Shown here: positions 23,477-35,471 of the stretch, in pieces
Layout of the letters: each line of letters starts with the position of its first letter
Numbering within the stretch: position 1 is the first letter of the stretch
Source of the DNA: Anisakis pegreffii
Lineage: Eukaryota; Nematoda; Chromadorea; Rhabditida; Anisakidae
Assembly (NCBI GenBank): GCA_035041965.1
Contig: JAPYMA010000316.1
Span: forward strand, 62,001-126,000
Reading direction: 5' to 3'
DNA: 64,000 nt
Position numbers and translations under genes: made by a program
The notes under the pieces: model-generated
Told to the model about the DNA's origin: nothing
The model's input: the letters and a program-made list of their open reading frames with translations, nothing else
The model's database searches: none

Positions 23477-25430
23477 ATTGACCAAAATCCAGCCTTTTGA
23501 AGTTTTAAATCACTTGAATCACTCTTTCTGAAATTAATGAGCGAATGAAAAATGATAAACCCTCGCAATATTATACTAATAAGCGAGATAGTTTCTCGAC
23601 AATTATTGGTGAAGGTGATATATGAATATCAAAGAACATCTTTCACTGCACTCAGCATTTACGTGAACATGGCAAAACTCATGATGCACGATTTTGATAC
23701 ATGTTATACAGTTGTAAATCAAGGTGAGAAAGTTTTGTACTTCAGAAATTGAATCATTAGTGAAGGCAAATCAAGTTACATTCGAATTGTCTCCAGCAAG
23801 TTGTTCATACCGGCAATTCGAAAAATCATACGAGTTCACTTAATGCCCTTTAAAAGAAATGTAATCACAATCATTCATAACACCTCCTGCCTCAAATGTT
23901 TCCTAGAATGGCATTGAATTTTTCCAGCCATATGGGGTCATTACATAGGTTCACTCTGTCCTTATAAAGTAAATGCTTCTCTAGCTGTAGATTCCCACTC
24001 TGCGTCCTTATAAAATATGGGAGTGGATTTTCAAATACTCGCATGTTTTCAGCTGATTAAAGCAAGTATTCTCGCTTTTTGTCAGCTCAGTGTGAGAGGC
24101 GTTCCATCAATACAGTATGATAGTATGTTGCGAAGAACAGGTACTTTCGGAGTTCCGTCCCCGTTTCCCTTCTCTTTCCCTCACCCTCGACCAATCCAAA
24201 GCTTTTTTCGTGGTCCCCGTTACAAAATTTTATCTCCAACACTCCCTGAATTGTCCGGGATCCTAATTCCCCGAAATTTCTCAGGGATGCCCCCGAAAAT
24301 TGATGCAGCCAGATGAAAACGTCAAAACGTGCATTTGAAGTAATTTAACGAACAATATTCGCATGCTTCATGTGCTGCTATGTGCTTACAAGCAAACTGT
24401 GTAAATTTTCTAGCTCGTCAGCTTACAGTGTTGTTGTTAGATTCGCGGTTGGACATTCGGCTTAATAGGTATGGAGGTTATGTAGCGACTAGAGCTGTCC
24501 GAAAGTCCAGGAGCACCCGAGAGTATCAGCTTCAAGCACCCACGAATTTTCCGAGTCCCTTAGCTCTACTTCCGAGGTTTCCGAGCACCTTGGAATTTTT
24601 TAACAGATTATTCCTAAAGTTCCGATGTTTTCAATATTTCTTGTGTTGCTGGTCCAGAACACAAATCTGTGGAGGGCTAAAAGACCACCCCTTAGATCGG
24701 ATCATCGGGTGACGGGGTTCCCAAAACTTCTCCGGTCCCTACAACACACTGATTGCGAACACGATAATTTCAGTACTATTCATCTTGTCCCAAGTCTTCA
24801 GTACGCTGATTCTCATCCCTGCTGGTCAACGTTCTCAGTGAACATCCTTCCGCTTTTTCCACCCTAACACTTCAAAATGAACATGGCTTAACTTCCTCCC
24901 CAAATAAATTGATAAATATGTTCGAGCTCTTCTTCAACATCCACGAATGTTTCATCAATGCGCAGGTCACATGCATAGTAATGCTTGAATTTTAGTGAAC
25001 CGCTTACGTATAGTCCCTGCTAATGGGCTCGTCCCCCCTTATTACTTCGAAGATTGCTAATGGGTACGTTGACGAGATTGAGTTTTTACTCGAAACTTCT
25101 CGTCTCTGAAGTTTTTAGGGCTGATCGCTTTTCCGGGGTCCCTAACCGTAAAATTTTGTTCCCGTCTTCTCTTGTTTCCAACCGTTCTTCTTTCCTCGCA
25201 GTAGATCAGTATACGATAACAAATCTTTGAAATTTTGTGAAGGGAAATAGGTTATGAATACATAGAAGAAAGCGACTCTTCTGTTTCGCATTACAGCCTT
25301 CTGTAGTTGTCGTCAACATTCGTATACGATACCTACTTATTATGTTTCGAAACCTTCTAGGTTGAGTTATATGTTTATTTTTGTACTTCAGCTGAAGTAA
25401 ATATTTCAGTGAGTGTTTATCTGGGATTTC
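23477..25430. other. 5' flank of receptor copy 1 with GC-rich repeat remnants
   Basis: About 23520-24110 is shared with the flanks of the other receptor copies, for example the GTATTCTCGCTTT region. From about 24120 to 24300 and 24480 to 25170 the DNA is locally C/G-rich with words such as CCCCGAAATTTC and CCGGGGTCCC. A similar block is at 42950-43175. These look like decayed transposable-element fragments. The short open frames here are not credible genes. Confidence 0.45.
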
Positions 25431-25439
25431 CCATCGTTT

Positions 25440-25960
25440 ATCTAGAAATATTATCTATTGTTGATATGATTATTTTCATCGTTACGAGCATTGATAGAAG
25501 ACTCACAAGCACATGAGAAAATGTAAGCAAGAGTAATAAGCGACTCATGCTAACAAGTATGAGCCGGAAACAAAGAATGCCTCTTTGTAAAAATTTCCCA
25601 TCGTTGGCTATGAGTACTGCAATTTGTTCTGGAATTATATCCGCCAATAAGAATCATAAGATCATTTTGCGAGATCAACGTGTGAATTTCATTGCCATTA
25701 TCGTTACTCTTCATTATTATAGTTCAGTTTTAGTTTGCAAACTTTTCGATGTGTGGATGTATTGATAGTGTATGAGATGATGGCTCTGAAGGTGTTGGAA
25801 TGACATTATGAAAGTGCTCTTTTGAGGCACAATTTTATTCAAACTTATCACGCGCTAGTCGAATCAAATCTGTGGACTGTTCACATTAGAGTGCAAAAAT
25901 TATTCAATTAGTCTCAGTTGATGACAGCTGACGTCGAAAAAAATGCATATGTAAAGGTAA
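25440..25960 (+). repeat. arm of a long inverted repeat (partner 40435-40945)
   Basis: This segment of about 510 bp is nearly identical to the reverse complement of about 40435-40945, differing by scattered substitutions. Weaker direct similarity to its end appears at 34120-34230. Both strands hold short frames (for example 25438-25647 minus) that recur in the partner. The frames simply follow the duplication. Confidence 0.8.
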
Positions 25961-27402
25961 ATTGAGTTATGAGGAATACATTTAATACTTTTCTACATTT
26001 TTGTATCCATTAATCATCTACCGTTTGATTAGTTAATGAAGTTACCAACTAGGTGCTTGATAAATCACACTCGTTATTTTAAAGTGAGCATGATGCAGCC
26101 CACAACTTAGGTGTACTTAGGAAGTAGCAATTCAGTGGTCACAAAAATTTAGAAGAATATAAAATAACTCAATTTACTTCTACATGTGCATTTTTATTCG
26201 ACGTTTGCCGTCACGAACTGTGACTAATTGAATAATTTTTTATCTTTTAATGCGGAAATGTCATAGATTCAAACGGTATTACATATTATTACTCGTGATA
26301 ACAAAAGTTTTGAAGCATAAAGTTCTGCTCACGATCAGATTTTAATTTAATTCAGGAAATAGCAAAAGTACTTTGAACATAATCTAATTCCCGGCTGTGC
26401 AAATTATTTGATGAAATAGCATTACGAGGTGACATTGATTCGAAATGGGACTACTTCTGCAGATTCCTCTCGATTGATTAATTTGTTTCTGTATGAAGTG
26501 AGTTTGAATTTCATCACACACATGTTTGCCTGTTGAAAATCAATCTGGGATCTTGGAAAAAAGTTTTTTCTTAGACATTATAAGAGAGTGTTTACTGATG
26601 TGACTAAATAAACATGGTTCACTTGAATAACTTCAAGTGTACCATGAATATACGCTCATATGAACTGTTCTACCAATTATGCTTATACGAACCGTCTTGT
26701 GCAGTTTAGTTGCTGTGTATGAACACTCAATGGTCGTTGATTTACTTATAGTCAAATGTCCAGTAAGCAGTAACGTGTATAAACCCGATTCGTTGTTGTA
26801 AAAGCAGTTTTCGTTCTCGTTTAGTGGTTGCTTTCCTATGTGTGTATCAAGGTTCTTGTCCATTTTTGGGCTGCGTCCCTTAACCCCGTTATTTACACTG
26901 TGAATAAATACAATTGTTAAAGTAGTTGTATGGCATCACAGTAAATAGCATTAGTGGTATAGTCATTTGATATGATTAATATCAATGGTGGGATTTTGTT
27001 GTGATTGCGATGTAGCGTTTGATGTGATTTGATGTATTCACACTGATATGGGCATGATGATTGGTTTGGTGATTCCCTTTGAATTGTTAAAAACGAAGTC
27101 ATTCACAAAAGTTTCAATATTATTCGCCATTCGAGATCTCATCTCACCAAAACATTCAGAATTAGCCTCTGCAGATGAACATCAATATATTCACAAGGCA
27201 TTAAATCAAAATTTCAAAAGAAAAGAAAGAGAACATCTGAAGATAATACTGAAAACTTAAACACACTGAAACAAGTTATCAAACAATTGCTCTGATATTC
27301 ATAATGCAATTTGCTACCCCAGACGAGCATTCCTTTCTCATGGAATGACAGCTCTTTTTCGTGGTATATCCGAATGACTGCCGAAACATCGCTTTGTACC
27401 AA
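25961..27402. other. duplicated receptor-unit flank
   Basis: The part from about 26640 onward repeats the sequence at 20250-21000 downstream of receptor copy 1, without the MITE. No gene is supported, and the short frames are shared with the other units. Confidence 0.5.
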
Positions 27403-29877
27403 TCACTTGCACGAACAGCATCCCGTCAGCCAGTTTTTTAAATCCCTCCGTAAATTTCTTGAGAATAATGCATACGTCAACCCTTTGCCGCACTTCAATG
27501 CGGCTGATATCGACAGAATCACTCTGAAGATTGCGTTGTTCGTTCTGAAATTGCACTTATTATTAGACCGAAGTGTTTCCAAGATTTCAAAATACGAGAA
27601 GAGGAAATTTGATTCAGGAAAAGTTACAACTTCCGGAATATTGTTGTTTACAGGATAGGGTTCGACTTGGAAGATCGGTGCCGTGAGTCAGCGAAATTTG
27701 AGATTATCAAAAATTGAAAAAAAAAACTGGTAGCTAGCTTACAGGGAGGAAGTGTTGTAGAAAATCGTTGATATGATTAGAATACTACTGAATAAAATGA
27801 AATTCAGACACAATTTCCGGGCAAGTTGGGTATCTCTCATCATGCTTGTCGGAGGCGATTGTGATAATGGAAGTGTATTATCTCCCTGAAAGATTCAGTA
27901 TGTCGACCAATTATTTTAAGAAGGAAGTAGCCATTCTAAACAGAAAAAATGAAATTTTTGAGGAAAACAGTCGTTCTCCTTGCCACAGATGTTCAGGAAC
28001 TTACTCTTTGCTCGACAGATGATGTGTTTGCGTTAACTGGAGCTGAAATAATCAAATATTCATTCAAAATCATAGTCAATTTTTTGAAAAGAACTGACAC
28101 ATTGCCTAACGGACAGTTTGCCTAAAGACACATTGCCTAATGGACAGTTTGCCTAAAGACACATTGCCTAACGGACAGTTTGCCTAAAGACACATTGCCT
28201 AACGGACAGTTTGCCTAAAGACACATTGCCTAACGGACAGTTTGCCTAAAGACACATTGCCTAACGGACAGTTTGCCTAAAGACACATTGCCTAACGGAC
28301 AGTTTGCCTAAAGACACATTGCCTAACGGACAGTTTGCCTAAAGACACATTGCCTAACGGACAGTTTGCCTAAAGACACATTGCCTAACGGACAGTTTGC
28401 CTAAAGACACATTGCCTAACGGACAGTTTGCCTAAAGACACATTGCCTAACGGACAGTTTGCCTAAAGACACATTGCCTAACGGACAGTTTGCCTAAAGA
28501 CACATTGCCTAACGGACAGTTTGCCTAAAGACACATTGCCTAAGGGACAAAAAACAGGAACACTGCGGAATTGCGAAAAAAAAGATTCAAAAAAACAAGA
28601 TCAGAATCTCCTATGAATGAAAATGAACTCACGCGTAGTTATAGCGATAGACGGTTGCACTTCAATACATTTTAGATTCTTTTCTCGACACAATTTGAAA
28701 ATTAACAGCGCATCTATGCAGAACATCGTCCCAATTGAGATAATCTAATACAAAATTTAGAAGTGTTTCAGCAAATCACATGTCAATAAGAGCAATAAAT
28801 GCCAAATCTTTGATAAAATTCAACAGAGAAACGAATACAAACGAAACTTGCCTGCAGAACAATATTGAAAGTGTTATAGAAGTGAGTTCCAGGCTTGCTG
28901 AAGTCGAATGACCAATAGAAACCGGGTACGTGGAATACGAAACCACAACACGGTGTGAACAAGGGTACGGTTATGGCCATACATATGAACACTACTAGTG
29001 AAAGAGCGAATACTGCATGCTTCGCACGAATTTTTCGGTATCTGATAGGGAAGTACAATGCACTGAAATCATCAAGTTCTTTATAACTGCTGCTACCCCG
29101 AGTAGATCCGGTTTTAAGAGGACAAAGGGAATGGCCGTTACTCAGAGACATTTCCAGCATCATGAAATGATCCATCCATGAATTAAAAGGATGAATTCAC
29201 CTGAAATGAACAAACGCCAGTAAGGGGAATATGAACAGCTCAACGAACCATGCCATGCTAATCATCACCACCACGATTACAGTGTATGGTGAGCCTGAAA
29301 TTTATATCACCGGATATATTATCTTCATATAATTTTTGGAATTAGAGATGTAGTAATGTTGCCAGATGATTATGATAAGAGTGCACTCGCGATCACGGAA
29401 TTCTCGGAATGATTAAAAAAAGTGCATTGAAACCGAGAATTCGTGAACACTTCACTCGACCGAAATCGAATAACTCAAATTTTGTCATCAAAATTTGAGT
29501 AATTCGATCTCGCTTAAACTCTCCCCTTCATTTCTTTCCCATTTCTAGAACGATTTATCGGCTTCTTCTGTGGCAGAATAGGCATAAAATTATTGAGTCA
29601 TTCGTTTTACTCCAGCAAAGTTATCATTCAACGTTCCTTTAGATCATTCCCTTAAATTTTCTCAAGAATCTTCAAGAAGCCTCACCGAACAACGCATATC
29701 CAAGGATTGAACTTGGTACGACATAAAACAAAAATGTTACGAGAGTGATGGAATCACAGATTAAAATCGATGATATCAAAATAAATGGAACTTCTTGGAA
29801 GTAGTCTCGATTTACTGAATATGATCGCACAGCAGAGCAGATTCAGCACTAATATTATTACCGACAATGTGATCGGG
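27403..29877 (-). pseudogene. serpentine 7TM chemoreceptor, copy 2 (5'-broken)
   Basis: Exons 2-7 are intact and match copy 1: 29294-29201, 29062-28852, 28744-28633, 28042-28005, 27885-27743 and 27544-27403, with the same phases and the same GC donor after exon 3. The exon 1 region (29686 to about 29877) is damaged in two ways. An extra base near 29807 shifts the frame and leads to a stop, and the start codon of copy 1 is lost because similarity breaks off at about 29875. The gene therefore lacks TM1-TM2 unless an unseen exon replaces them. The receptor body is almost undecayed, which suggests recent loss. Intron 4 contains the 31-bp satellite. Confidence 0.7.
28096..28549. repeat. 31-bp satellite, about 14.6 copies, in intron 4 of receptor copy 2
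   Basis: The unit is TTGCCTAACGGACAG followed by TTTGCCTAAAGACACA, itself two related half-units sharing TTGCCTAA. Copies are nearly identical, with single variants such as AATGG near the second unit and AAGGG in the last. The array replaces intron sequence present in receptor copy 1. Confidence 0.95.
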
Positions 29878-30105
29878 AAAATTAGCTCCGGATAAAACAT
29901 GAAGCACTCTTTTAAAATTTTATGTTTAATCACTCTTTCTGAAATTAATGTACAAATCGAAAACGATAATCTTTCGCAATATTACGCGAGTGAGCGAAAA
30001 AATTTCTCGAAAATCATTGGTAAAGATTCTATCATTATCAAATAGCATCTTCCTTTGCACTCGTTTACGACAAGTATTTACGAAAACGCGATCAAAATGT
30101 GCGAC

Positions 30106-30313
30106 ATAGATCCATGGCTTTTGATGTCTCTATACCGCTCTATTGAGAACTGTGCTATTCTGTTCTATTACGCTTTTAAATGACTCTACTCTATTCTATT
30201 CTATTCTAATCTATTCTGGGTGTTCCTCATTTTAGAAGTGTCCATTCTATACCACGGTACAGAACAGGAACAGAATAGTTTAACCGGAATAGAGACATCA
30301 TGGCACATCCCTG
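30106..30313. mobile_element. short inverted-repeat element, hAT-like
   Basis: The ends are imperfect inverted repeats: GATGTCTCTATACCG near the left end and GGAATAGAGACATC near the right, closing in CACATCCCTG. The interior is made of TATTC/GAATA repeats that can fold back. There is no coding capacity. A clear target duplication was not found. Confidence 0.5.
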
Positions 30314-31032
30314 TAAAGGAAGGCTAGGAAGTTTTGCATTCCAAAAATTGAGTCATTTGTGAAGGCAAATCGAGTTATACTGGAATTTTCTTCATTGTTA
30401 GCAAATTGTTTATAGACCACTAATATAATTATACGTGTTTATTCGATCTCCTATGAAAATGATAATAAGATAATAATCATTCAAGAGAACTCCTAATTCA
30501 TGTATTCGATGGAATGAATGTTTCAATCGTTTGTTATCGCTATATAGATACACTCCGTGCGATTAAATGCTGCTCTTCAGTCGTTAATTCCCAGTCTGTT
30601 ACTGGGAATTCCGGTTGACGTGCAGCATTAAATGCTGCCGTAGATTCCCAGTCTGTTCATTACTCACTGCATTCCAAAAAAACTGTGGGAATGGGTTTTG
30701 TGGGAAGTTTTGTGGGAAAGTTTTGTGGGAAAAATGTGGGAATTCTCGCTTTTGTCAGTTCATTATGAAAGGCGTTCAGTAAAAATTCTACGTGGTATTC
30801 TGCGTGATAGTGCATTAAGGGAAACCAAAGTTTTCTTTTGTGTGTGTGTTAAGCACAAAATAATAAACTTCGGAAATCTACGAAGTGAGAAAGTCTACTG
30901 ATACGTTAAAAAAAGCGTCCTTTTTGTTCCAGTTCAAAACGTTCGTCAGTTCTAGTCACTAATCATACATAACAGGTACTTATGATGTTTCGATGCCTTC
31001 TAAATTGAGTTGTACGTTTGTTTATCTTCATT
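30314..31032. other. duplicated receptor-unit flank
   Basis: The sequence repeats the 5' flank of the other receptor units (compare 24000-24110 and 39085-39190), including the AATTCTCGCTTTTGTCA region. A T/G-rich TGTGGGAA minirepeat lies at 30680-30740. No gene is supported. Confidence 0.5.
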
Positions 31033-31042
31033 ACTCTATTTC

Positions 31043-33978
31043 GGATACTTGGTTATTGTTCGGACTGTAAGCGGTCGGTTTGCCGATCGCTCTGGGTAAC
31101 GGGCAATAGGCCTGCCCGCCTAGCCAGCGGGGTGGCGTCATCTGTGGCTAAAACAATGCGAAGAATAACCCTGGCCATATGTACCTACAACTGCAGGTCG
31201 TTGTCAGGGTGGACGGGTTTGAACCACCTGATGGAGGAGAAAAAACAAATAAAATGCGATATATTAGGGCTCTGCGAGACACGATGGAAAAACGAAATAA
31301 ATGCGAGATGGAGAGATGGATGCGCTATCAGACTCGGGAAAGGTGAAGGCACAAGAACTATTGGAGGCATAGGTTTCATCATCGGGAAGGAATGGGCTGG
31401 AAGAATAATATCATGCAAGATTTTATCAGCTCGTATAGGTGTACTGAACGTTCAATTGACTGAAAAAGCCACCCTCAAAGTCATCCAAACATACGCCCCA
31501 ACAATTGCAAGTGACGACGATGAAATTGAAGAATTCTACAATGAACTAGAAAAGGCTCTAGTTCAAAAATCCACTTATACCGTCGTCATGGGCGATTTCA
31601 ATGCAAAGGTTGGGAGAGGGCGGCAAGGAGAGAAATACGTCGGGAAATTCGGAATAAAGGGAAGAAACGACAGAGGAGAACGTTTAGTAACCTTTGCTGA
31701 AACAAATCGATTTTATATCGGAAACAGCCTGTTCAGGAAAAAGAAGGATAAAAGGTGGACCTGGATCGCTCCGAATGCTGAGCACAAGAACGAGATTGAT
31801 TACATCATGATCGACAGGAGACGATTACTCCAAGATGTTTCAGTGATTGCACCCTTCAACACTGGCAGCGACCATCGTTTACTACGGGCAAGAATTGTCG
31901 TTGACAATGCAAGAGAGAAAAAAGCACTGCACATCTCGTTGAAAAATCAACGCAGAAAAGTCCTCAACGAAGCAATGTTACAGAATGCCATCGACAGCGA
32001 GGACTGGAACCAACTAGGAGACATTGACGATGACTATAACTCGCTAATTGAAAAACTAAAGGGTTGCTTAAGCAAGGCTTCGACTGATAACCAGCGTGAT
32101 CACCAAGGTAGAATCTCCGAAAAAACGAAAGGCATGATGAGAAGAAGAAAAAATTTAAAAAGAAATGGCAGCAGTCTTATCGAATACTCAATCTTGTGCA
32201 AAGCTATACGGCAGCACTTGAGAGAGGATTTCTTAAAATATCAAATGAATAAATTAAAGGAAGCTGCTGAAGGAAGGAAAAGTTTGAAGAAATGCAGGCG
32301 GAGAATGTTTCTATGTAAACCAGAGATCACAGCATTAAGAAGCCAGGATGGGCGGACAGTGAGGAATAAAAGTGAAATGGAAGAAGTGTGCAAAACCTTC
32401 TACACGGATCTTTTTAAATCATCAATTCCACTCATTCCCCCTTCACCTCAACGAATAGAAGAGGTGCCACCAATTCTGAAATGCGAGATCGAAAATGCTC
32501 TCCAAATGACCACAAACGGCAAGGCCCCTGGAAAAGATGGAATAACATCGGAAATGATCAAATGGGCAGGGGAAACCTTCTGGAAAGCTCTTGCTGTGCG
32601 TTTTAATAGGTATCTCAAAGAGGGAAGAATACCTTCACAATGGAAGGAATCAAATACCATCCTGCTCCATAAGAAGGGCGATAAAGAAGACCTGAAAAAT
32701 TATCGTCCTATTTGCCTGCTATCCCACTTATACAAGCTGTTCACTAAAATCATAGTCACAAGATTATCTAATGATCTGGACTACCAACAGCCAAGGGAAC
32801 AAGCAGGATTTCGAAGAAACTACAGCACGATGGATCATATATTTGCCCTGACTCAGCTAATAGAACGGGCAAGAGAATATAGATTACCTCTTTGTCTTGC
32901 ATTCGTTGATTATGAAAAGGCTTTTGATAGCGTCGAGATAAATGCAGTGCTGAAATCTCTCGAGGAGCAGGGAATCGAGGCTCAATACATCAATTTGCTC
33001 AAAGAAGCGAACTCGCATTGCACCACCGATGTAAACCTACTGTCTACTCCGATAACTATCCCGGTTGAAAAAGGTGTGAAGCAAGGAGACACTGTTTCTC
33101 CCAAACTCTTCACGGCTTGTCTCGAAATGGTCATTCGAGAAACCAACTGGGACGGTGGTGTTAATATCAATGGAGAAACGCTGAATCATCTTCGATTTGC
33201 AGACGACATCGTGCTCATCGCGGAAACTACAAATGAATTACAGGCCATGATGACCGAGCTCACCATTAAAAGTGAAGCTGTCGGACTACGACTAAACCGC
33301 AAGAAAACAAAATTCATGCGGTCAAATAACACTGCACCAGGCCGGATAAAAGCGGGCGACGATGAAATCGAAGAAGTGACAGAATACGCTTACTTAGGGC
33401 AAATGGTGAATATGAGCCGAGATATGAAAACTGAAATTGGAAGAAGGATAAGATCAGGATGGAAAGCATTCAACTCGATCAAAGATGTACTGAAAGAGAA
33501 AATAGGCAAATCCCTCCGCGCTCACCTCTTTGATAGCACCGTTTTACCAGCGTTATTATACGGAAGTGAAACGTGGGCCACAACAAAGAGGGAAGAACAA
33601 CGCCTAATAACAACACAAAGAGCGATGGAGAGATGTATGTTAGGAATATCGTTGCGGGAACACATCCGATGCGAGGAGATTCGCCGAAGAAGTGGAGTAA
33701 GGGACGTGATCGCAGAGTACAGGAAAAGAAAGCTACGTTGGGCAGGCCACGTAGCAAGAATGAATGATGGCAGATGGACTCGAGCAGTTGCAGAGTGGTA
33801 CCCAAGAGGAATAAAAAGACCACTCGGGAGACCTCCAATAAGATGGAAAGACGATATTACAAAGAAATTGGGTAACACCTGGCAAAGGAAAGCAAGATCA
33901 AGGACCGAATGGAAACGCATTGTGGCCAGCAATGTTACAAACGTTTGATAGCCTGGCCAATCCAGGTAATCCAGGTAA
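31043..33978 (+). mobile_element. full-length RTE-type non-LTR retrotransposon
   Basis: The element is bounded by a perfect 10-bp direct repeat, ACTCTATTTC, at 31033-31042 and 33979-33988, taken as the target-site duplication. It has a short 5' UTR, one long open frame and a 30-bp 3' UTR that ends in a short tandem repeat of AATCCAGGT, a typical RTE-clade 3' end. There is no poly-A tail. The intact frame and perfect duplication indicate a recent insertion. It split the duplicated flank of receptor copy 2. Confidence 0.9.
31156..33948 (+). CDS. RTE-clade endonuclease-reverse transcriptase polyprotein
   Basis: From the Met at 31156 the protein has 930 aa. The frame is open further upstream (to 31018), but that part lies in or before the 5' UTR. 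An AP-type endonuclease comes first: YNCRSL, LCETRW with the catalytic Glu, VVMGDFNAKVG with Asp and Asn, KNEIDYI and the terminal SDH. The reverse transcriptase follows, with APGKDGI, NYRPICLL, AFDSV, KQGDTVSP and the catalytic FADDIVLI at about residue 680. After the RT comes an extension with YLGQMV, WAGHVARM and GRPPIRWKDD, common in RTE-like elements. No stop or frameshift interrupts it, so it could be active. The protein would nick target DNA and copy element RNA at the break. Its codon and base composition is more GC-rich than the surroundings. Confidence 0.92.
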   Translation: MRRITLAICTYNCRSLSGWTGLNHLMEEKKQIKCDILGLCETRWKNEINARWRDGCAIRLGKGEGTRTIGGIGFIIGKEWAGRIISCKILSARIGVLNVQLTEKATLKVIQTYAPTIASDDDEIEEFYNELEKALVQKSTYTVVMGDFNAKVGRGRQGEKYVGKFGIKGRNDRGERLVTFAETNRFYIGNSLFRKKKDKRWTWIAPNAEHKNEIDYIMIDRRRLLQDVSVIAPFNTGSDHRLLRARIVVDNAREKKALHISLKNQRRKVLNEAMLQNAIDSEDWNQLGDIDDDYNSLIEKLKGCLSKASTDNQRDHQGRISEKTKGMMRRRKNLKRNGSSLIEYSILCKAIRQHLREDFLKYQMNKLKEAAEGRKSLKKCRRRMFLCKPEITALRSQDGRTVRNKSEMEEVCKTFYTDLFKSSIPLIPPSPQRIEEVPPILKCEIENALQMTTNGKAPGKDGITSEMIKWAGETFWKALAVRFNRYLKEGRIPSQWKESNTILLHKKGDKEDLKNYRPICLLSHLYKLFTKIIVTRLSNDLDYQQPREQAGFRRNYSTMDHIFALTQLIERAREYRLPLCLAFVDYEKAFDSVEINAVLKSLEEQGIEAQYINLLKEANSHCTTDVNLLSTPITIPVEKGVKQGDTVSPKLFTACLEMVIRETNWDGGVNINGETLNHLRFADDIVLIAETTNELQAMMTELTIKSEAVGLRLNRKKTKFMRSNNTAPGRIKAGDDEIEEVTEYAYLGQMVNMSRDMKTEIGRRIRSGWKAFNSIKDVLKEKIGKSLRAHLFDSTVLPALLYGSETWATTKREEQRLITTQRAMERCMLGISLREHIRCEEIRRRSGVRDVIAEYRKRKLRWAGHVARMNDGRWTRAVAEWYPRGIKRPLGRPPIRWKDDITKKLGNTWQRKARSRTEWKRIVASNVTNV

Positions 33979-33988
33979 ACTCTATTTC

Positions 33989-35471
33989 AGTTTTACTGGG
34001 TAAACCTAGAGATATGTGAATGCAACGACAGCTTATGAGAGCGATATACTCTGCAGGTGCTGGAATAAGGCTTCTTCGAGAAGGAAACATTGCTAAAGCA
34101 ATTCTCCTGATGTTTAATTTCATTCAAACTTATCACGTACGAATCTAAGTGAATCTGTGGAGCTTCCACAATAAGGGGCGAGAAATTATTCAATTAGTCG
34201 CAGTTAGTCACCGCTAACATAGAAGAAAAATGAAAATTGAGTTGTGGTGAATACATTGTATACTGCTCCATATTCTTGTAACCATTGATCATTTATCGTT
34301 AGAGCACTTAATGAAGCTATCAGCTCAGGTTCCTGGTAAATCACACTCGTCATTTTGCAACGTGTACGATGCACATTGCAAAACCAGCCCACGACTTATC
34401 TGTAAGAAGCAGTCCCTTAGCAAAAAGGAATTCGGTGGTCGGAAACAGTTGTTTATAATACCGCTGAAATGAGACTTTCGAGTTGGTGGTTATTGGAGCA
34501 TAAAATTCTGCTTATTAGGAGATTTCTATTAAGTTAAAAGAATGGCGAAAGCACTTTCCGCCTAAACCATCGTCTGAGTTGTTCACATTATGGGAACACA
34601 ACGAAACCAACGCTAAGACATCTTACCAGGAGAAGAGCTCAGCAATAATCGGCAAAAGAGGATTTGAAGATATACGTCAAATGATCGCTCCTTCATTTCA
34701 AAACTAATGATGGCATTATCATAGCTTTGATGCGTTCAGAAAAAAACTCATTTTAAGGCATTTTCTTATTTCTCACTCTTATTTCTCCGTTTACTTATGA
34801 AAACATCTCGGTGCGTTTAAAATGTTGACATCGTTTCAGAATCCTATCAGTTGCACAATTAAATTGGAGGTATTCGATAACTATAAAAAGTTTTTCAGGT
34901 ATCCATTTTGCGTGATTATAAATGTGTTAATTGAAATCACCTAACCACACGATTTGGCCGCAAAATTTGTCCGGTGTCTATGAAACTATGATGGAAGTAT
35001 CGAAATACCTATAGTGATAAAAACCTTAGAGGTATTTGTGGCTAAAAATTTCCAGGCGAGGGTAATGGGTATTATATTCTGATCATGTTTGCTGTTTTAT
35101 GAACATAGCAAGTATTGGGTTGGTGCATAAGTTCGTGCGCTTTTATTCAAGTTGAATTATTACGGCGAAAGTCCATTTTTCCGGACGAGTGTCATACACC
35201 ATTCATTAAATTCACTCATTAAATTTTCAGATTTATTCATCCTTACAGATCTCTGACCGAAACATTGAGAACTAGCCTCTGCAGACGAACGTCAATATAT
35301 TCACACGACCGTAAATCAAAATTTCACACGAAAACAAAGAGAACATCTCAATCAGACACACTGATTAACGTACAAATTATCAAACAATTGCTCTAGTACT
35401 CATGATGCCGTTTGCTATCCTCTTCGAGCGTGGTATATCCGAATGACTGCCGAAACATCGCTTTGTACCAA
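33989..35471. other. duplicated flank, no gene
   Basis: The stretch 34110-34230 resembles 25830-25960. About 34750-34990 resembles the reverse complement of about 39950-40150. From about 35160 the 3' flank of receptor copy 3 begins, similar to 20780-21050. No coding feature is supported. Confidence 0.5.

Noticed and set aside
25438..25765. Overlapping hydrophobic frames on both strands, also seen at 40627-40954
   Set aside because: They recur only because the segment is an inverted duplicate. There is no signal or family motif, and both strands are equally open.
33479..33932. Long minus-strand frames inside the RTE
   Set aside because: They are antisense to the well-supported reverse-transcriptase ORF.
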